Assembly (NCBI RefSeq): GCF_027706145.1
Contig: NZ_JAQFWW010000001.1
Coordinates: forward strand, 930,001-994,000
DNA length: 64,000 nt
Origin: Bacillus changyiensis
GTDB taxonomy: Bacteria; Bacillota; Bacilli; Bacillales; Bacillaceae
Direction: 5' to 3'
Shown: positions 27,585-35,931 of the stretch, piece after piece
How the letters are laid out: each line of letters begins with the position of its first letter
Position numbering within the stretch: position 1 is the first letter of the stretch
The notes under the pieces: generated by a model
Told to the model about the DNA's origin: nothing
The model's input: only the letters and a program-made list of their open reading frames with translations
Database searches by the model: none
Program-made: the position numbers and the translations under genes

Positions 27585-28040
27585 TCACTCCGCTTGTTCA
27601 GTTTCCGCAAGAACTCGATTCACACGTTTTTCGAGCATTTTCATACCGCTACCACCGGCCTGATAATGACGAAGCTGACCGCTCTTATCAAATACATAAT
27701 AAGCAGGAACATACTGATTCTCAAAAGCTTCTGTTAGTTTATGATCACTATCGACAAAAATTGGCTGTGTGATAGCATGCTCTGTTGCCAGATCTTTTAT
27801 TTTATCGATATTTAAATCATCTTCTGAACGAGGCATATGCACAGCAACGACATTTAGTTTGTTACTGTAGCGATCGCGAAATTCGTTTACTTGCGGCATA
27901 GCCTCTTTACATAAGTGACAGCTGATCGACCAGAAGTGGATTAGCGTTGGTTTTTCACCAATCAGCTGTTCTTTTGTTACTTTTCCATTTAACCATTCTT
28001 TTGCACCAACAAGTTCTGGCATAGGCTGACGTAATTTCAT
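27585..28040 (-). CDS. ykuV: Thiol-disulfide oxidoreductase YkuV
   Basis: Soluble thioredoxin-like protein, 151 aa from ATG 28040 (GGAGAG site upstream). The redox pair is in FWSISCHLCKEAMPQ (CxxC: Cys-His-Leu-Cys) and the cis-Pro loop is YVPAYYVF. It lacks a signal peptide, so it acts in the cytoplasm, probably as a reducing thioredoxin relative. It is next to the peroxiredoxin ykuU, separated by a perfect 30-nt palindromic terminator, so it may be expressed by readthrough. Confidence 0.92.
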   Translation of the reverse strand: MKLRQPMPELVGAKEWLNGKVTKEQLIGEKPTLIHFWSISCHLCKEAMPQVNEFRDRYSNKLNVVAVHMPRSEDDLNIDKIKDLATEHAITQPIFVDSDHKLTEAFENQYVPAYYVFDKSGQLRHYQAGGSGMKMLEKRVNRVLAETEQAE

Positions 28041-28064
28041 TTTCTTCTCTCCTTTTACGATTGT

Positions 28065-28094
28065 AAAAAGGTCTAACAATTGTTAGACCTTTTT
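28065..28094 (-). terminator. Palindromic terminator between ykuU and ykuV
   Basis: A 30-nt perfect palindrome whose arm is AAAAAGGTCTAACAA, with T at the end on both strands. It probably attenuates transcription from ykuU into ykuV. Confidence 0.8.
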
Positions 28095-28108
28095 AGCAAC
28101 TTGTAGAA

Positions 28109-28651
28109 TTAAAGTGTTTTTTGGCCTGGCTTCCAGTTTGCAGGGCATAGTCCACCTGTTTGGAGAGCTTGGAGAACGCGTAGTGTTTCATCTACATCAC
28201 GACCGATGTTGTTATGGAATACTGTTTGATATTGTAGCTCACCTTCAGGATTGATAATAAATAATCCGCGCAGAGCAATACCCTCTTCTTCAATAAGGAC
28301 ACCATATTCACGAGATACTTCATGATTTGTATCAGCCGCAAGAGGATATTTTAGCTGTTCAAGACCGTTATCTTTACGATTTGTGTTAATCCAAGCTAAG
28401 TGAGTGTGAATTGTATCAGTTGAAACACCAATAACCTCTGCATCAAGGTCTTCGAACTCATCGTAACGATCAGACATTGCTGTAATTTCTGTCGGACATA
28501 CGAAAGTAAAATCCATTGGATAGAAGAAAAGAACTGTCCATTTACCATTCTTCATGTTTTCTTCAAGGCTCACTTTTCCGAATTCTTTATTTGCAAGAAC
28601 TGCCTCCATTTCAAAGCGTGGAGCTTGTTTACCTACCATACGTTCTGCCAT
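28109..28651 (-). CDS. ykuU: 2-Cys peroxiredoxin YkuU
   Basis: Reduces peroxides with thiol help from thioredoxin-like partners. It is 180 aa. The peroxidatic Cys is in FYPMDFTFVCPTEIT and the resolving Cys in GGLCPANWKPG near the C-terminus, typical of the AhpC/Prx1 class. A GGAGG site precedes the ATG. The next gene downstream, ykuV, could be its reductant (inference). An 11-bp inverted repeat lies 35-65 bp upstream of the start codon, a likely operator. Confidence 0.94.
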   Translation of the reverse strand: MAERMVGKQAPRFEMEAVLANKEFGKVSLEENMKNGKWTVLFFYPMDFTFVCPTEITAMSDRYDEFEDLDAEVIGVSTDTIHTHLAWINTNRKDNGLEQLKYPLAADTNHEVSREYGVLIEEEGIALRGLFIINPEGELQYQTVFHNNIGRDVDETLRVLQALQTGGLCPANWKPGQKTL

Positions 28652-28685
28652 TTTATGTATCCCTCCAAAAATTTTTTTGTAGATG

Positions 28686-28716
28686 AAATGAGAATTAAAA
28701 TCTTAAATTCTCATTT
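28686..28716. promoter_or_regulatory. Inverted repeat operator candidate upstream of ykuU
   Basis: Arms AAATGAGAATT and AATTCTCATTT (28686-28696, 28706-28716) are exact complements with a 9-nt spacer, so centres lie two helical turns apart. Confidence 0.55.
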
Positions 28717-28730
28717 AGTTCACAACGTTA

Positions 28731-28745
28731 CACAAATAATTATAA
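28731..28745 (-). promoter_or_regulatory. Weak PerR-box-like site upstream of ykuU
   Basis: Minus-strand TTATAATTATTTGTG matches 11 of 15 positions, counting the wildcard, of the PerR consensus TTATAATNATTATAA, 80-94 bp before ykuU. The left half is perfect, the right half poor. Confidence 0.3.
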
Positions 28746-28881
28746 ATGCAACCACTTTTTTAGTCAATATCAATTGATAATTAATTTAAATAAGAAATCA
28801 ATATTTTGTAAAGGTTCTCTTAAAAAATTTTAACATGTTCTTCCGTTGTGAGACAAATCATCAGCTCGGTTATGAAAAAGA

Positions 28882-28907
28882 AAACCGAAGCACTTCACTC
28901 CGGTTTC
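28882..28907 (-). terminator. Terminator of ykuS
   Basis: Stem AAACCGAAG/CTCCGGTTT with one mismatch, then TTTTCTTTTTC on the minus strand. Confidence 0.7.
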
Positions 28908-28915
28908 ACCATCAT

Positions 28916-29161
28916 TTAATGAGTTTTTTGATCGACTCGTTGACAAATTTCATCTGCGGAAAGACCTGACGCCTCAATAACAGGAGCTCCAGTCGTCGTA
29001 TCTGAAATACCGAGCATATTCGAATCCAGACCGGTTACGACACAGCAATCACAGCCTTTTGCATCATCTTGCGTTTTCATCATCACAACCTCATAACCTT
29101 TTTCTTTTAATGCAGCTTCAACATCTGTTAGAGATTGTTCAATTCCGATTTTTTTTGACAT
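28916..29161 (-). CDS. ykuS: YkuS, UPF0180 family protein
   Basis: 81 aa, the family length. It begins [26 protein letters not shown] and carries a CDCC run ([17 protein letters not shown]) typical of this small family of unknown function. It sits downstream of dapL with 44 bp between and no visible terminator, so it is probably transcribed with the dap genes. The mechanosensitive channel gene ykuT, next to ykuS in B. subtilis, is absent here. Confidence 0.9.
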   Translation of the reverse strand: MSKKIGIEQSLTDVEAALKEKGYEVVMMKTQDDAKGCDCCVVTGLDSNMLGISDTTTGAPVIEASGLSADEICQRVDQKTH

Positions 29162-29205
29162 GAAGATACACCTCCAGCATTTAAGATGGCGTTTTCGCTG
29201 AGATT

Positions 29206-30339
29206 TTATACTTCCTGATTGGCATGAACTGAAAAATATGCCGTCAACAAACGAACCGCCGTCTCAAGCGCTGCTTCTTTCGGCTGAAGTTTGGCATGAT
29301 GAAGGCCATAAGGGGAATCGACACCAAGCCAAAACATAAAACCCGGGTATTTTTTTAACATAAACCCAAAGTCTTCCCCTGTCATCGCTTCTTTGGCACA
29401 AACCACATTGGCAAGCTGATGTTCTGTAGCAAACTTCATAAAGTCTTCAACTAAATCGGCTGAATTATAAACTTGATGATATGCTGATGGATACGTGACA
29501 GTCCCTTTGCAATGATAGGCGATCTCCAATCCTTTTACCATCGCTTCTATTCTCGCTTTTACCTGCTCCATTGCTGAAGGTGATAACGTTCTAATCGTTC
29601 CTTCCAGCTTGGCATTTTGAGCGATGATATTTTGTGCTGATCCACCAGTAATCGTTCCAATTGTGATTACAGCACTGTCAAGCGGATCTACATTTCGAGC
29701 GACAACCGATTGCATTTGTGTTACTAACGAACTGGCCGCCACGACCATATCTTCAGCAAGATGAGGATATGCCGCATGTCCGCCTTTTCCTTCCAACTCA
29801 ATGACAAGCTCAGAGGTATTGGCAAAGAGAAGACCGCCTTTAGTCGAGATAGTTCCAACAGGAAGCTCAGGTGCAATATGTAAAGCAGTAATTATACTTG
29901 GTTCCCATTTTTTGAAGGTGGCAGACTCAATCATCGCTTCAGCCCCGCCAGGTCCTTCTTCAGCTGGTTGAAAGAGAAAGAGAAGATCATGTTTTACCGG
30001 ATGATGTACAAAGTAATCAAGCACTCCAAGCGCGATCGTCATATGGAAATCGTGTCCACATGCATGCATTCTATTTTGGTGAACAGAAGAAAAAGGATAA
30101 CCGGTAGCTTCTTCAATGGATAATCCATCCATATCCGCTCTATAAGCAAAAATCTTTTTGGACGCCGTTCCTTTTACTTTGACAAATAACCCTGTCTTCC
30201 AAGTTTCAATTTCAAGCCTGTTTTCTGGATACCGTTTTAAATGGTTCAAAATATAGCTTTGAGTCTTATATTCTTGATATCCAAGCTCAGGGATCTGGTG
30301 CAGATCTCTGCGAATCGCTGTTAAGTGCTCCAATTCCAT
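29206..30339 (-). CDS. dapL: N-acetyl-diaminopimelate deacetylase DapL
   Basis: M20-family metallopeptidase that removes the acetyl group from N-acetyl-LL-diaminopimelate in lysine and cell-wall precursor synthesis. It is 377 aa. Zinc-site motifs are HACGHDFHM and [11 protein letters not shown]; the dimerisation domain sits between. It follows dapH with a 68-bp gap carrying a weak terminator. With patA (45.3 kb) and dapH it gives the acetyl branch. Confidence 0.94.
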   Translation of the reverse strand: MELEHLTAIRRDLHQIPELGYQEYKTQSYILNHLKRYPENRLEIETWKTGLFVKVKGTASKKIFAYRADMDGLSIEEATGYPFSSVHQNRMHACGHDFHMTIALGVLDYFVHHPVKHDLLFLFQPAEEGPGGAEAMIESATFKKWEPSIITALHIAPELPVGTISTKGGLLFANTSELVIELEGKGGHAAYPHLAEDMVVAASSLVTQMQSVVARNVDPLDSAVITIGTITGGSAQNIIAQNAKLEGTIRTLSPSAMEQVKARIEAMVKGLEIAYHCKGTVTYPSAYHQVYNSADLVEDFMKFATEHQLANVVCAKEAMTGEDFGFMLKKYPGFMFWLGVDSPYGLHHAKLQPKEAALETAVRLLTAYFSVHANQEV

Positions 30340-30361
30340 CTTTAAAACCTCCTGGCATATG

Positions 30362-30390
30362 AAAAGGCGTGGACTTGTTCAGGTCCACGC
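30362..30390 (-). terminator. Attenuating terminator between dapH and dapL
   Basis: An 8-bp stem GCGTGGAC/GTCCACGC with 8-nt loop, then TTTTC on the minus strand. The short T-run suggests partial readthrough into dapL. Confidence 0.7.
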
Positions 30391-30407
30391 GCTGCTTCTT
30401 TGCTTAT

Positions 30408-31118
30408 TTACAGTTGACGCAATTCTTGTTTAATTTCAGTTTTACCTTTTGTTTTTTCATCGATGTCTTTCATTTTTTTAGCTGGTGTCCCCGCTACAAC
30501 TGTATATGGTTCAACATCTTCAATAACAATCGCTCCAGCGGCAACGACAGCTCCTTTTCCAACTGTTACACCTTCAAGAATAACGGCGTTTGCACCAATG
30601 ACAACATCATCTTCAACGATGACAGGTTTTGCTGAAGGTGGCTCAATAACGCCAGCAAGGACAGAACCTGCTCCGATATGACAATTTTTACCCACTGTCG
30701 CACGTCCACCAAGCACTACGTTCATATCGATCATCGTACCTTCTCCGATGACAGAACCGATATTGATGGATGCTCCCATCATAATGACAGCTCGATCACC
30801 GATTTCCACGTGATCGCGAATAATAGCACCAGGTTCAATTCGAGCGTTCACATTTTTCATGTCAAGAGTTGGGATTGCGGAATTGCGGCGGTCATTTTCG
30901 ACAACGTAGTCTTCAATTTTGCTTTGGTTTGCCTCGAGTGCAACCTGGACCTCTTCCCATTCGCCAAACACCACACCAGTGTTTCCTGTTATAAATGTTT
31001 TCGCAGAAGCGCCGAAATCGATTCCTTCAAGATCACCTTTCACATATACTTTAACAGGTGTTGATTTCTTACTATTTTGAATAAACGAGATAATCTCATT
31101 AGCGTCCATCATCTTCAT
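30408..31118 (-). CDS. dapH: Tetrahydrodipicolinate N-acetyltransferase DapH
   Basis: Uses acetyl-CoA to acetylate tetrahydrodipicolinate in diaminopimelate synthesis. It starts at ATG 31118 (GGAGG 9 nt upstream; 236 aa); an ATG three codons earlier abuts the binding site. The N-terminal domain is followed by a left-handed beta helix of hexapeptide repeats ([20 protein letters not shown], then [16 protein letters not shown]), typical of the DapD/DapH class. Confidence 0.95.
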   Translation of the reverse strand: MKMMDANEIISFIQNSKKSTPVKVYVKGDLEGIDFGASAKTFITGNTGVVFGEWEEVQVALEANQSKIEDYVVENDRRNSAIPTLDMKNVNARIEPGAIIRDHVEIGDRAVIMMGASINIGSVIGEGTMIDMNVVLGGRATVGKNCHIGAGSVLAGVIEPPSAKPVIVEDDVVIGANAVILEGVTVGKGAVVAAGAIVIEDVEPYTVVAGTPAKKMKDIDEKTKGKTEIKQELRQL

Positions 31119-31200
31119 TATGTACATCCTCCTTCTCTTTTCTACTTCATTACTGTATCAAAGGTCAGATTTAAAGACAAGAAAAAAGAAGACGCCGTTT

Positions 31201-31656
31201 TCAAAGTGACGCCTTACTTTTTTCTGCAAATTTTTCACCAAATTCTATGAGTAGGTTTTCTTCTTCATTTTCAGGATTCATTTCAATTTTAACAGCCGGA
31301 AGTACAATTTCGCCGCCAAGTTGTTTAATTTTTTCCTCAAGGATATCGACAGCTCCACAAAAATGTTCATATGAGGTGTCTCCTGATCCGAAAACAGCGA
31401 ATTTCTTATCATTGAAATTTAAATCATCCATATCTTCATAAAGGTCTAACATTTCATCAGGAAGGTCTCCATCTCCCCATGTATATGCGCCTAATAAGAT
31501 CCATTGATATTCATTAAAAAGGTCAGCATCAATATCCATCGCTTCATGACGGTCAACGATAACTTCTTGTTTTAACAGTCCTTTTTCGATTAAATCTGCC
31601 ATTGCTTCTGTATTTCCTGACATCGTTGCATATACAAGTAAAACTTTTTCCAACAT
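31201..31656 (-). CDS. ykuP: Flavodoxin YkuP
   Basis: FMN-binding electron carrier that replaces ferredoxin when iron is short. The ATG at 31656 lies at good spacing after GGAGG and gives about 151 aa. The phosphate-binding loop ATMSGNTEAMA and FMN ring loops GAYTWGDGDLP and FGSGDTSYEHFCGAVD are intact. It is last of ykuN-ykuO-ykuP, under the Fur box at 33071. Confidence 0.93.
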   Translation of the reverse strand: MLEKVLLVYATMSGNTEAMADLIEKGLLKQEVIVDRHEAMDIDADLFNEYQWILLGAYTWGDGDLPDEMLDLYEDMDDLNFNDKKFAVFGSGDTSYEHFCGAVDILEEKIKQLGGEIVLPAVKIEMNPENEEENLLIEFGEKFAEKSKASL

Positions 31657-31681
31657 CATTCCTCCTATTTCATTTAAGGTG

Positions 31682-32572
31682 TTAATGAGCGAGGGCGGAC
31701 TGCTCATAAGGTCTGACAAACTTACATTCATAAAGACCGGCACAAAAGAAATGCTCTTTTTGATTAGCTACCCTAAATCCATGTCCTTTAATGGATTCAA
31801 ACCATTTCAGTTCTTGTTTATCAAAATCGAACTGATAGATTCTAGAAAATCCTTTAGTGTCTTGAGCAGATGTTACATAAATGACACCGCGATTCTCCGA
31901 TATATCAAGAAAAGAATCTTCTTTATCTACAATACCCGATCTAATAACCTTATGTTCATTTGTGTGGATATGAATGATATCGATGGCAGCACACCGACCC
32001 TTTTTTGAGCCCATCGCACAAACAAGCCATGTTTGCTTAAAGATAATCATGGAAGCTGTCATACGGTCCGTTTCTTTCTTGAGCAAAAAGACTGAATCTT
32101 GTTCTAAATCATATACCCAAATACCTCCATATTGATCATGAATTTGTGTTCCAATATAGAGACGGTTTTGGTAGAGACATAGAGAACGGATAACAGGTGG
32201 TATAGTAAAATCTCTAAACGGTTTAGCGATTTTCCAAGACACTCCAAAATCTTCTGAGATATAGATACAATGTTTCCCGTGAGCACACACAAACCCGTTA
32301 TCACATCCTGTGATTGACCAGACTGTTGCATTTGTCGGAAAACTGGAAATTGACCAAGTTAAACCATTGTCAGATGATCTAATGATTGTACCTGATTCAC
32401 CTACTCCAAATAAATAATGACCAATATATGTGATCGAACAAATTTTTGTTTTAAATTGTAGAAGTTGTTTCCAGCCGAATTCAAACGAGTAATGAAAAAT
32501 CCCCTCTCGTTTTACAGCTACAAAATAACCTGAATTTGAAGCTGTAACAGCCGTTGCTCCTTTATGAAACAT
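31682..32572 (-). CDS. ykuO: YkuO, Asp-box/beta-propeller-like protein
   Basis: About 297 aa, of unknown function, encoded between the two flavodoxin genes. It contains BNR/Asp-box repeats of the SxDxGxxW type (SSDNGLTWSIS and SEDFGVSWKIA), which indicate a beta-propeller. No signal peptide. The ATG at 32572 has GGAG 8 nt upstream and overlaps the end of ykuN by 11 bp, so it is translationally coupled. Context implies a role under iron limitation; the function is not known to me. Confidence 0.85.
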   Translation of the reverse strand: MFHKGATAVTASNSGYFVAVKREGIFHYSFEFGWKQLLQFKTKICSITYIGHYLFGVGESGTIIRSSDNGLTWSISSFPTNATVWSITGCDNGFVCAHGKHCIYISEDFGVSWKIAKPFRDFTIPPVIRSLCLYQNRLYIGTQIHDQYGGIWVYDLEQDSVFLLKKETDRMTASMIIFKQTWLVCAMGSKKGRCAAIDIIHIHTNEHKVIRSGIVDKEDSFLDISENRGVIYVTSAQDTKGFSRIYQFDFDKQELKWFESIKGHGFRVANQKEHFFCAGLYECKFVRPYEQSALAH

Positions 32573-33029
32573 ATGACTCGCTCCGCTTTGCCCATCTGAC
32601 AAAACTTAAAGCAAACTCTTGGCAGCACTCGATGTCTTCATCTGTTTCAGGTGCAAGCTCAACTTTAAGTGTTTCAGGAAAAAGGTCAGCACCTGTTTGT
32701 TCAAGCATGTTGTAAAACGTGTTTACAGCTTCGCAAAACTTAGGGTATGCATAATCACCAGAACCAAAACAAGCTGCTTTTTTCCCTTTTAGATCTAATG
32801 AAGCAACCTCTTCGAAAAATGTCTCCGCCTCATAAGGAAGATCACCATCTCCCCATGTATATGTACCAATTAATAGATAATCGTATGTTTGTAATGAATC
32901 GGTTTCAACGGCATCTAATTCAAGAAAAGTGACATCAAGGGAATGTTTTGTCAATGTGTCCCTGATCACTATTGCAATATCTTCAGTATTGCCAGACATA
33001 CTAGCAAACGCAATCAGCGCTTTAGCCAA
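32562..33029 (-). CDS. ykuN: Flavodoxin YkuN
   Basis: FMN-dependent electron carrier induced by iron starvation; in B. subtilis it serves nitric oxide synthase and acyl-lipid desaturase/BioI-type partners. The TTG at 33029 with AGGTGA five bases upstream fits the family start (MAKALI); a GTG three codons before overlaps the site. Phosphate loop SMSGNTEDIA and FMN loops GTYTWGDGDLPYEA and FGSGDYAYPKFCEAV are intact. First gene of a Fur-controlled operon. Confidence 0.93.
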   Translation of the reverse strand: MAKALIAFASMSGNTEDIAIVIRDTLTKHSLDVTFLELDAVETDSLQTYDYLLIGTYTWGDGDLPYEAETFFEEVASLDLKGKKAACFGSGDYAYPKFCEAVNTFYNMLEQTGADLFPETLKVELAPETDEDIECCQEFALSFVRWAKRSESYVS

Positions 33030-33070
33030 GTGAATCACCTCAACGAATGTTTTATATCTACACTTTAAAT

Positions 33071-33089
33071 GAAAATGATTATCATTGTC
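33071..33089 (-). promoter_or_regulatory. Fur box of ykuNOP
   Basis: GAAAATGATTATCATTGTC matches 16 of 19 positions of the Fur consensus, 42 bp before the ykuN start, in line with Fur control of this operon in B. subtilis. Confidence 0.85.
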
Positions 33090-33101
33090 AATAAGTGCGC
33101 T

Positions 33102-33131
33102 AAAAAAAACAGCTTTCCTTATGGAAAACTG
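33102..33131 (-). terminator. Terminator of ccpC
   Basis: Stem CAGTTTTCC/GGAAAGCTG (one G-T pair) with a 4-nt loop, then eight T on the minus strand. Confidence 0.85.
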
Positions 33132-33136
33132 GGTTG

Positions 33137-34021
33137 TTAAAACATGATTCGTTTTTTTAGTAGGGATTCGACTATTTCTAAAAAAGCCTGTACTTGTTTC
33201 AATTCAAAAGCGGCTTCATACCCTAACAACCATGTATCCCTTCCAATTGCTTTTCCTTCTGTATCAAGCAAAGGAATTTTATGAACGTGGCTGCCGCTAT
33301 CGGAAAGTGTGACAGACGGAAGGATTGCATAGCCAATTCCGTGAAATGCCATTTGTTTGCATGTTTCAATTTGATCGACGATAATCGTTTGTTTTGGTGA
33401 CATTTTAAATTTCTGGTGCCACCAATGCTGGATTTGTTGATAATACGTGCTATCACTTTTAAATTGGATAAACGGCCGCTCCGTTTCCGCAATATCATCA
33501 ATTGTTTTGATTTCCGTATCGACAAGATACAACTCATCTGTCATTAAATAATGCTTAGGGCCCTTCCATTCTGGATTTCCCCTAATAATCCCGATATGTA
33601 TGTGATCATCATATAGGCTTTTCAGCATTTCACTACTCCATCCAGTAATAAGTGAAATCTTAACATTCGGATACTGTTTGACATAAGTTTTCAAGACTTT
33701 GGGAAGCCAGTGCTGACCAATAATTGATGCCGCCGCAAGTTTTAATGTACCATGGATTTCTCCTTCTAACTCATCTATATTTTCTTTGACCTTTTCCTGT
33801 TCTCTTGTGACATCTTTTGCAAACTGAATAATTTTTTCTCCTGCCGATGTTACAGTGAGACCTTTTTGTGATCTTAGAAAAATTTTCGTTCCCCATGACT
33901 TTTCAATCGTCTGCAGCCGCTGTGACAGCGCTGGTTGTGAAACAAATAGTCGCTCTGCTGCCTTACGCATATTTAATTCTTCTGCCAAGATGACAAGCAT
34001 ATGTAGCTCCTGAAGCTGCAT
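33137..34021 (-). CDS. ccpC: CcpC, LysR-type citrate-responsive repressor
   Basis: Represses citB and citZ of the TCA cycle when citrate is low. It is 294 aa from ATG 34021 (AGGAG five bases upstream; the GTG two codons before overlaps the site). An N-terminal winged helix (MRKAAERLFVSQPALSQRLQTIE) is followed by a LysR substrate-binding domain. It ends just before the Fur box of ykuN, and has its own terminator. Confidence 0.94.
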   Translation of the reverse strand: MQLQELHMLVILAEELNMRKAAERLFVSQPALSQRLQTIEKSWGTKIFLRSQKGLTVTSAGEKIIQFAKDVTREQEKVKENIDELEGEIHGTLKLAAASIIGQHWLPKVLKTYVKQYPNVKISLITGWSSEMLKSLYDDHIHIGIIRGNPEWKGPKHYLMTDELYLVDTEIKTIDDIAETERPFIQFKSDSTYYQQIQHWWHQKFKMSPKQTIIVDQIETCKQMAFHGIGYAILPSVTLSDSGSHVHKIPLLDTEGKAIGRDTWLLGYEAAFELKQVQAFLEIVESLLKKRIMF

Positions 34022-34107
34022 GTACACTCCTCTTTTCGATAAGTTTTTCTTATCATTGATTCTAACCGACCTGTCATTTCTTTCGCAAGCTTAAAAGCGG
34101 CAGAAAT

Positions 34108-34135
34108 GAAAAATAGGCTGCTTCAGCGCCTATTT
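34108..34135 (-). terminator. Terminator overlapping the ykuL stop
   Basis: Stem AAATAGGC/GCCTATTT includes the stop codon and is followed by TTTTC on the minus strand. Confidence 0.75.
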
Positions 34136-34573
34136 ATTCAATGTCCGAATATATTTATTGAACTGTTTCAAAACAACACGACGTGTAAAAATCCCTTCAA
34201 AAACTCCTTCTTCATTCTCACAACAAATAAACGCATGATTGATAACCATTCCAAACCCTTTTAAAATAGGCTCACTTATGTTAAGACGGGGAATATCAGT
34301 TAACATCACTTCTTCGACATGTATATCTTCCAGCTTTTCAAACTCAATTCTTTCCAAACCAAAGATCTTATCCATAATCATGTTGGTTCCGATCAATCCG
34401 TGTAAACGAAAAGACGCATCAAGCACAGGAATTGCTGTATAACCGGATTTTGTCAATACTAGAAGAGCATGTTCTAAGTTATTTCCAACCTGGACATGAG
34501 CAACTTTATCAGCCTCAATCATATGTTGACCGACTGTTGTTTCAAGAAGTTCATCTGACTGCAAACTAATCAT
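34130..34573 (-). CDS. ykuL: CBS-domain protein YkuL (DarB-like)
   Basis: 147 aa comprising two CBS motifs (AIPVLDASFRLHGLIG; then HAFICCENEEGVFEGIFTRR). In B. subtilis the same protein (also called CbpB/DarB) binds c-di-AMP and controls the stringent response enzyme Rel and pyruvate carboxylase. That assignment is by synteny and family; the residues for ligand binding were not checked. A Spo0A-box-like 7-mer lies 82 bp upstream. Confidence 0.9.
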   Translation of the reverse strand: MISLQSDELLETTVGQHMIEADKVAHVQVGNNLEHALLVLTKSGYTAIPVLDASFRLHGLIGTNMIMDKIFGLERIEFEKLEDIHVEEVMLTDIPRLNISEPILKGFGMVINHAFICCENEEGVFEGIFTRRVVLKQFNKYIRTLNK

Positions 34574-34654
34574 AGATTCTTCGACTCCTTTTCAACTTTA
34601 ATCTAGCAACACGTGTTTTCCCTATATTACAATAATATAAACTTTATCAGGATT

Positions 34655-34661
34655 TGTCGAA
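34655..34661 (+). promoter_or_regulatory. Spo0A-box-like 7-mer upstream of ykuL
   Basis: TGTCGAA exact match to the 0A box core. A single 7-mer is expected by chance several times in this window. Confidence 0.3.
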
Positions 34662-34712
34662 AAATTTCCTCTTATTCAAAGACTGATTGTTGATTTAGAG
34701 CTGACCATGAAA

Positions 34713-34740
34713 TAAAAAAGATACTCAATTCTCGAGTATC
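34713..34740 (-). terminator. Terminator of abbA
   Basis: Stem GATACTC/GAGTATC with a 7-nt loop and six T on the minus strand. Confidence 0.88.
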
Positions 34741-34757
34741 AATAGATATAATGTGAG

Positions 34758-34937
34758 TTAGTTTTCAGACCGAACACGGTCGTATAAGGTAACCAATTTT
34801 TTATAGGTGAGGTTATCCACACGCTTTGAACCCGTTTCTATATCATTGATCTCACTGCTCAGTAACTCTACCGCGTATTCATGATCTAGCAGGACATTAA
34901 GTAACAGTCTTCTCTCTTCTTCTGAAAAGCGATCCAT
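34758..34937 (-). CDS. abbA: AbbA, anti-repressor of AbrB
   Basis: Small protein that binds and inactivates AbrB; made when Spo0A is phosphorylated. The 59-aa product contains FSEEERRLLLNVLLDHEYAV, ELLSSEINDIETG and the C-terminal KKLVTLYDRVRSEN, which match B. subtilis AbbA (YkzF) as I recall it. GGGAG lies 10 nt before the ATG. Placement between ykuK and ykuL is the same as in B. subtilis. A promoter with a 0A box is present 70-110 bp upstream. Confidence 0.9.
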   Translation of the reverse strand: MDRFSEEERRLLLNVLLDHEYAVELLSSEINDIETGSKRVDNLTYKKLVTLYDRVRSEN

Positions 34938-35005
34938 TCTTAATCAGCTCCCTATCGATTTGCTTAAATCAGAAACTACCATCTCTCTTTAGCCTCTATA
35001 GGGTT

Positions 35006-35049
35006 AGAATAAAAAATTGAGTTTTAAACGTCAACCGCACATTTCGACA
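35006..35049 (-). promoter_or_regulatory. abbA promoter with Spo0A box
   Basis: Minus-strand TGTCGAA (35049-35043), -35 TTGACG (35034-35029), 17-bp spacer, -10 TATTCT (35011-35006). The box ends 8 bp upstream of the -35, a normal place for Spo0A activation. Confidence 0.75.
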
Positions 35050-35073
35050 TATAGACACTTTTCTTTAGAACAA

Positions 35074-35592
35074 TTATTTTGTATAGCGGTTTGCATAACT
35101 TGAAGCTGCATAGGAGTCAGGTTTAATTTTCGCACTGATTCCCATCGATGTAATCCGTCCAGTCATTTCCTGAATCAAATCTTTTGTCAGCCCTTTTTTT
35201 CCGATATCCAAATGAACTTCAAGGGTTAAATCTGCTCCCTCATCTGTAAACGGAAGGAGCAGATCCGTGATTTCAGTCAAATAGTCGTGAAGAAGATATC
35301 CTGCAATTTCTTGGCTGTAGGCTGTTTCCAGCGAGATTTTTTCCCTCAGACTGTTTATCGGTCGATTCACAACTGTATTTTTTAAACACCCCCACGCTCC
35401 TTTGCCTTTTCGATGCAAATGAACAGCGGTTATAAACTTTGTAGCATGATTGTGAATCTGTGAGTCTGTTCCGACCGACAAAAGGTAGCTTGCACGCGGA
35501 TCTTGACGAATAAACGTTTTCAGTCTCTCAATGACTTCAAAAAATGTCATTTGATCTTCAGAAAGATTGTAAAAAAGAAAGGAATCAGCCAT
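35074..35592 (-). CDS. ykuK: YkuK, RNase H-like fold protein
   Basis: 172 aa, DUF458 family. Conserved elements are SVGTDSQIH, AVHLHRKGKGAWGCLKN and the C-terminal LDIGKKGLTKDLIQEMTGRI. The acidic residues (GTDS; EVHLDIG) look like an RNase H-like active site, but activity has not been shown to my knowledge. It follows ykuJ at 96 bp with no obvious terminator, so it is probably co-transcribed. A GGAGC site precedes the ATG. Confidence 0.9.
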   Translation of the reverse strand: MADSFLFYNLSEDQMTFFEVIERLKTFIRQDPRASYLLSVGTDSQIHNHATKFITAVHLHRKGKGAWGCLKNTVVNRPINSLREKISLETAYSQEIAGYLLHDYLTEITDLLLPFTDEGADLTLEVHLDIGKKGLTKDLIQEMTGRITSMGISAKIKPDSYAASSYANRYTK

Positions 35593-35688
35593 TTCAATGC
35601 TCCTTTACATCTAAGATCTATACCGAAGATAAACGCTTTAACCGAGAGCTATCAGGAAAACGACGCCTGGAAAAGCTTCATCATGCCT

Positions 35689-35931
35689 TTATTGCTGAAG
35701 TAGTTCAAAGATTTCGATTGAAATCATATCAATGTTATCAAAAGGAAATGTTGTAGGCTTATCTCCCTTTTGAAAGACCGTTAATTCAAACGTTTGGTTT
35801 TTCTCAAAATATTTCACACTACATACTTTTTCCCCGTTTACTTCGAAGTTGCGTTGTGTCGGTTCGCCCGAGGACTCCGCAGTTTCTTGAAGACTCTGCA
35901 GTCTCGTGATGATACCCATTAATTGTGACAT
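35689..35931 (-). CDS. ykuJ: YkuJ, small DUF1797 protein
   Basis: About 80 aa, of unknown function, starting MSQLMGIITRLQSLQETAE and ending DNIDMISIEIFELLQ, matching the family. ATG 35931 is chosen as the family start; AAAGGAG lies 11 nt upstream. A minus-strand TATAAT in the upstream AT-rich DNA (about 35985) may be its -10. It is the neighbour of fsrA, as in B. subtilis. Confidence 0.9.
   Translation of the reverse strand: MSQLMGIITRLQSLQETAESSGEPTQRNFEVNGEKVCSVKYFEKNQTFELTVFQKGDKPTTFPFDNIDMISIEIFELLQQ

Noticed and set aside
27414-27737. 107-codon plus-strand frame starting in the rok-ykuV gap and running through the ykuV terminator into ykuV
   Set aside because: Most of it is antisense to ykuV and its terminator, the start is a TTG with no ribosome site, and the sequence has no family features.
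31173-31212. Direct repeat GACGCC near the end of ykuP considered as a terminator
   Set aside because: The copies are direct, not inverted; only a very weak stem can form, although a T-run follows.
35544-35756. Plus-strand frame across the start of ykuK
   Set aside because: Shadow of ykuK and ykuJ on the other strand without start signals.
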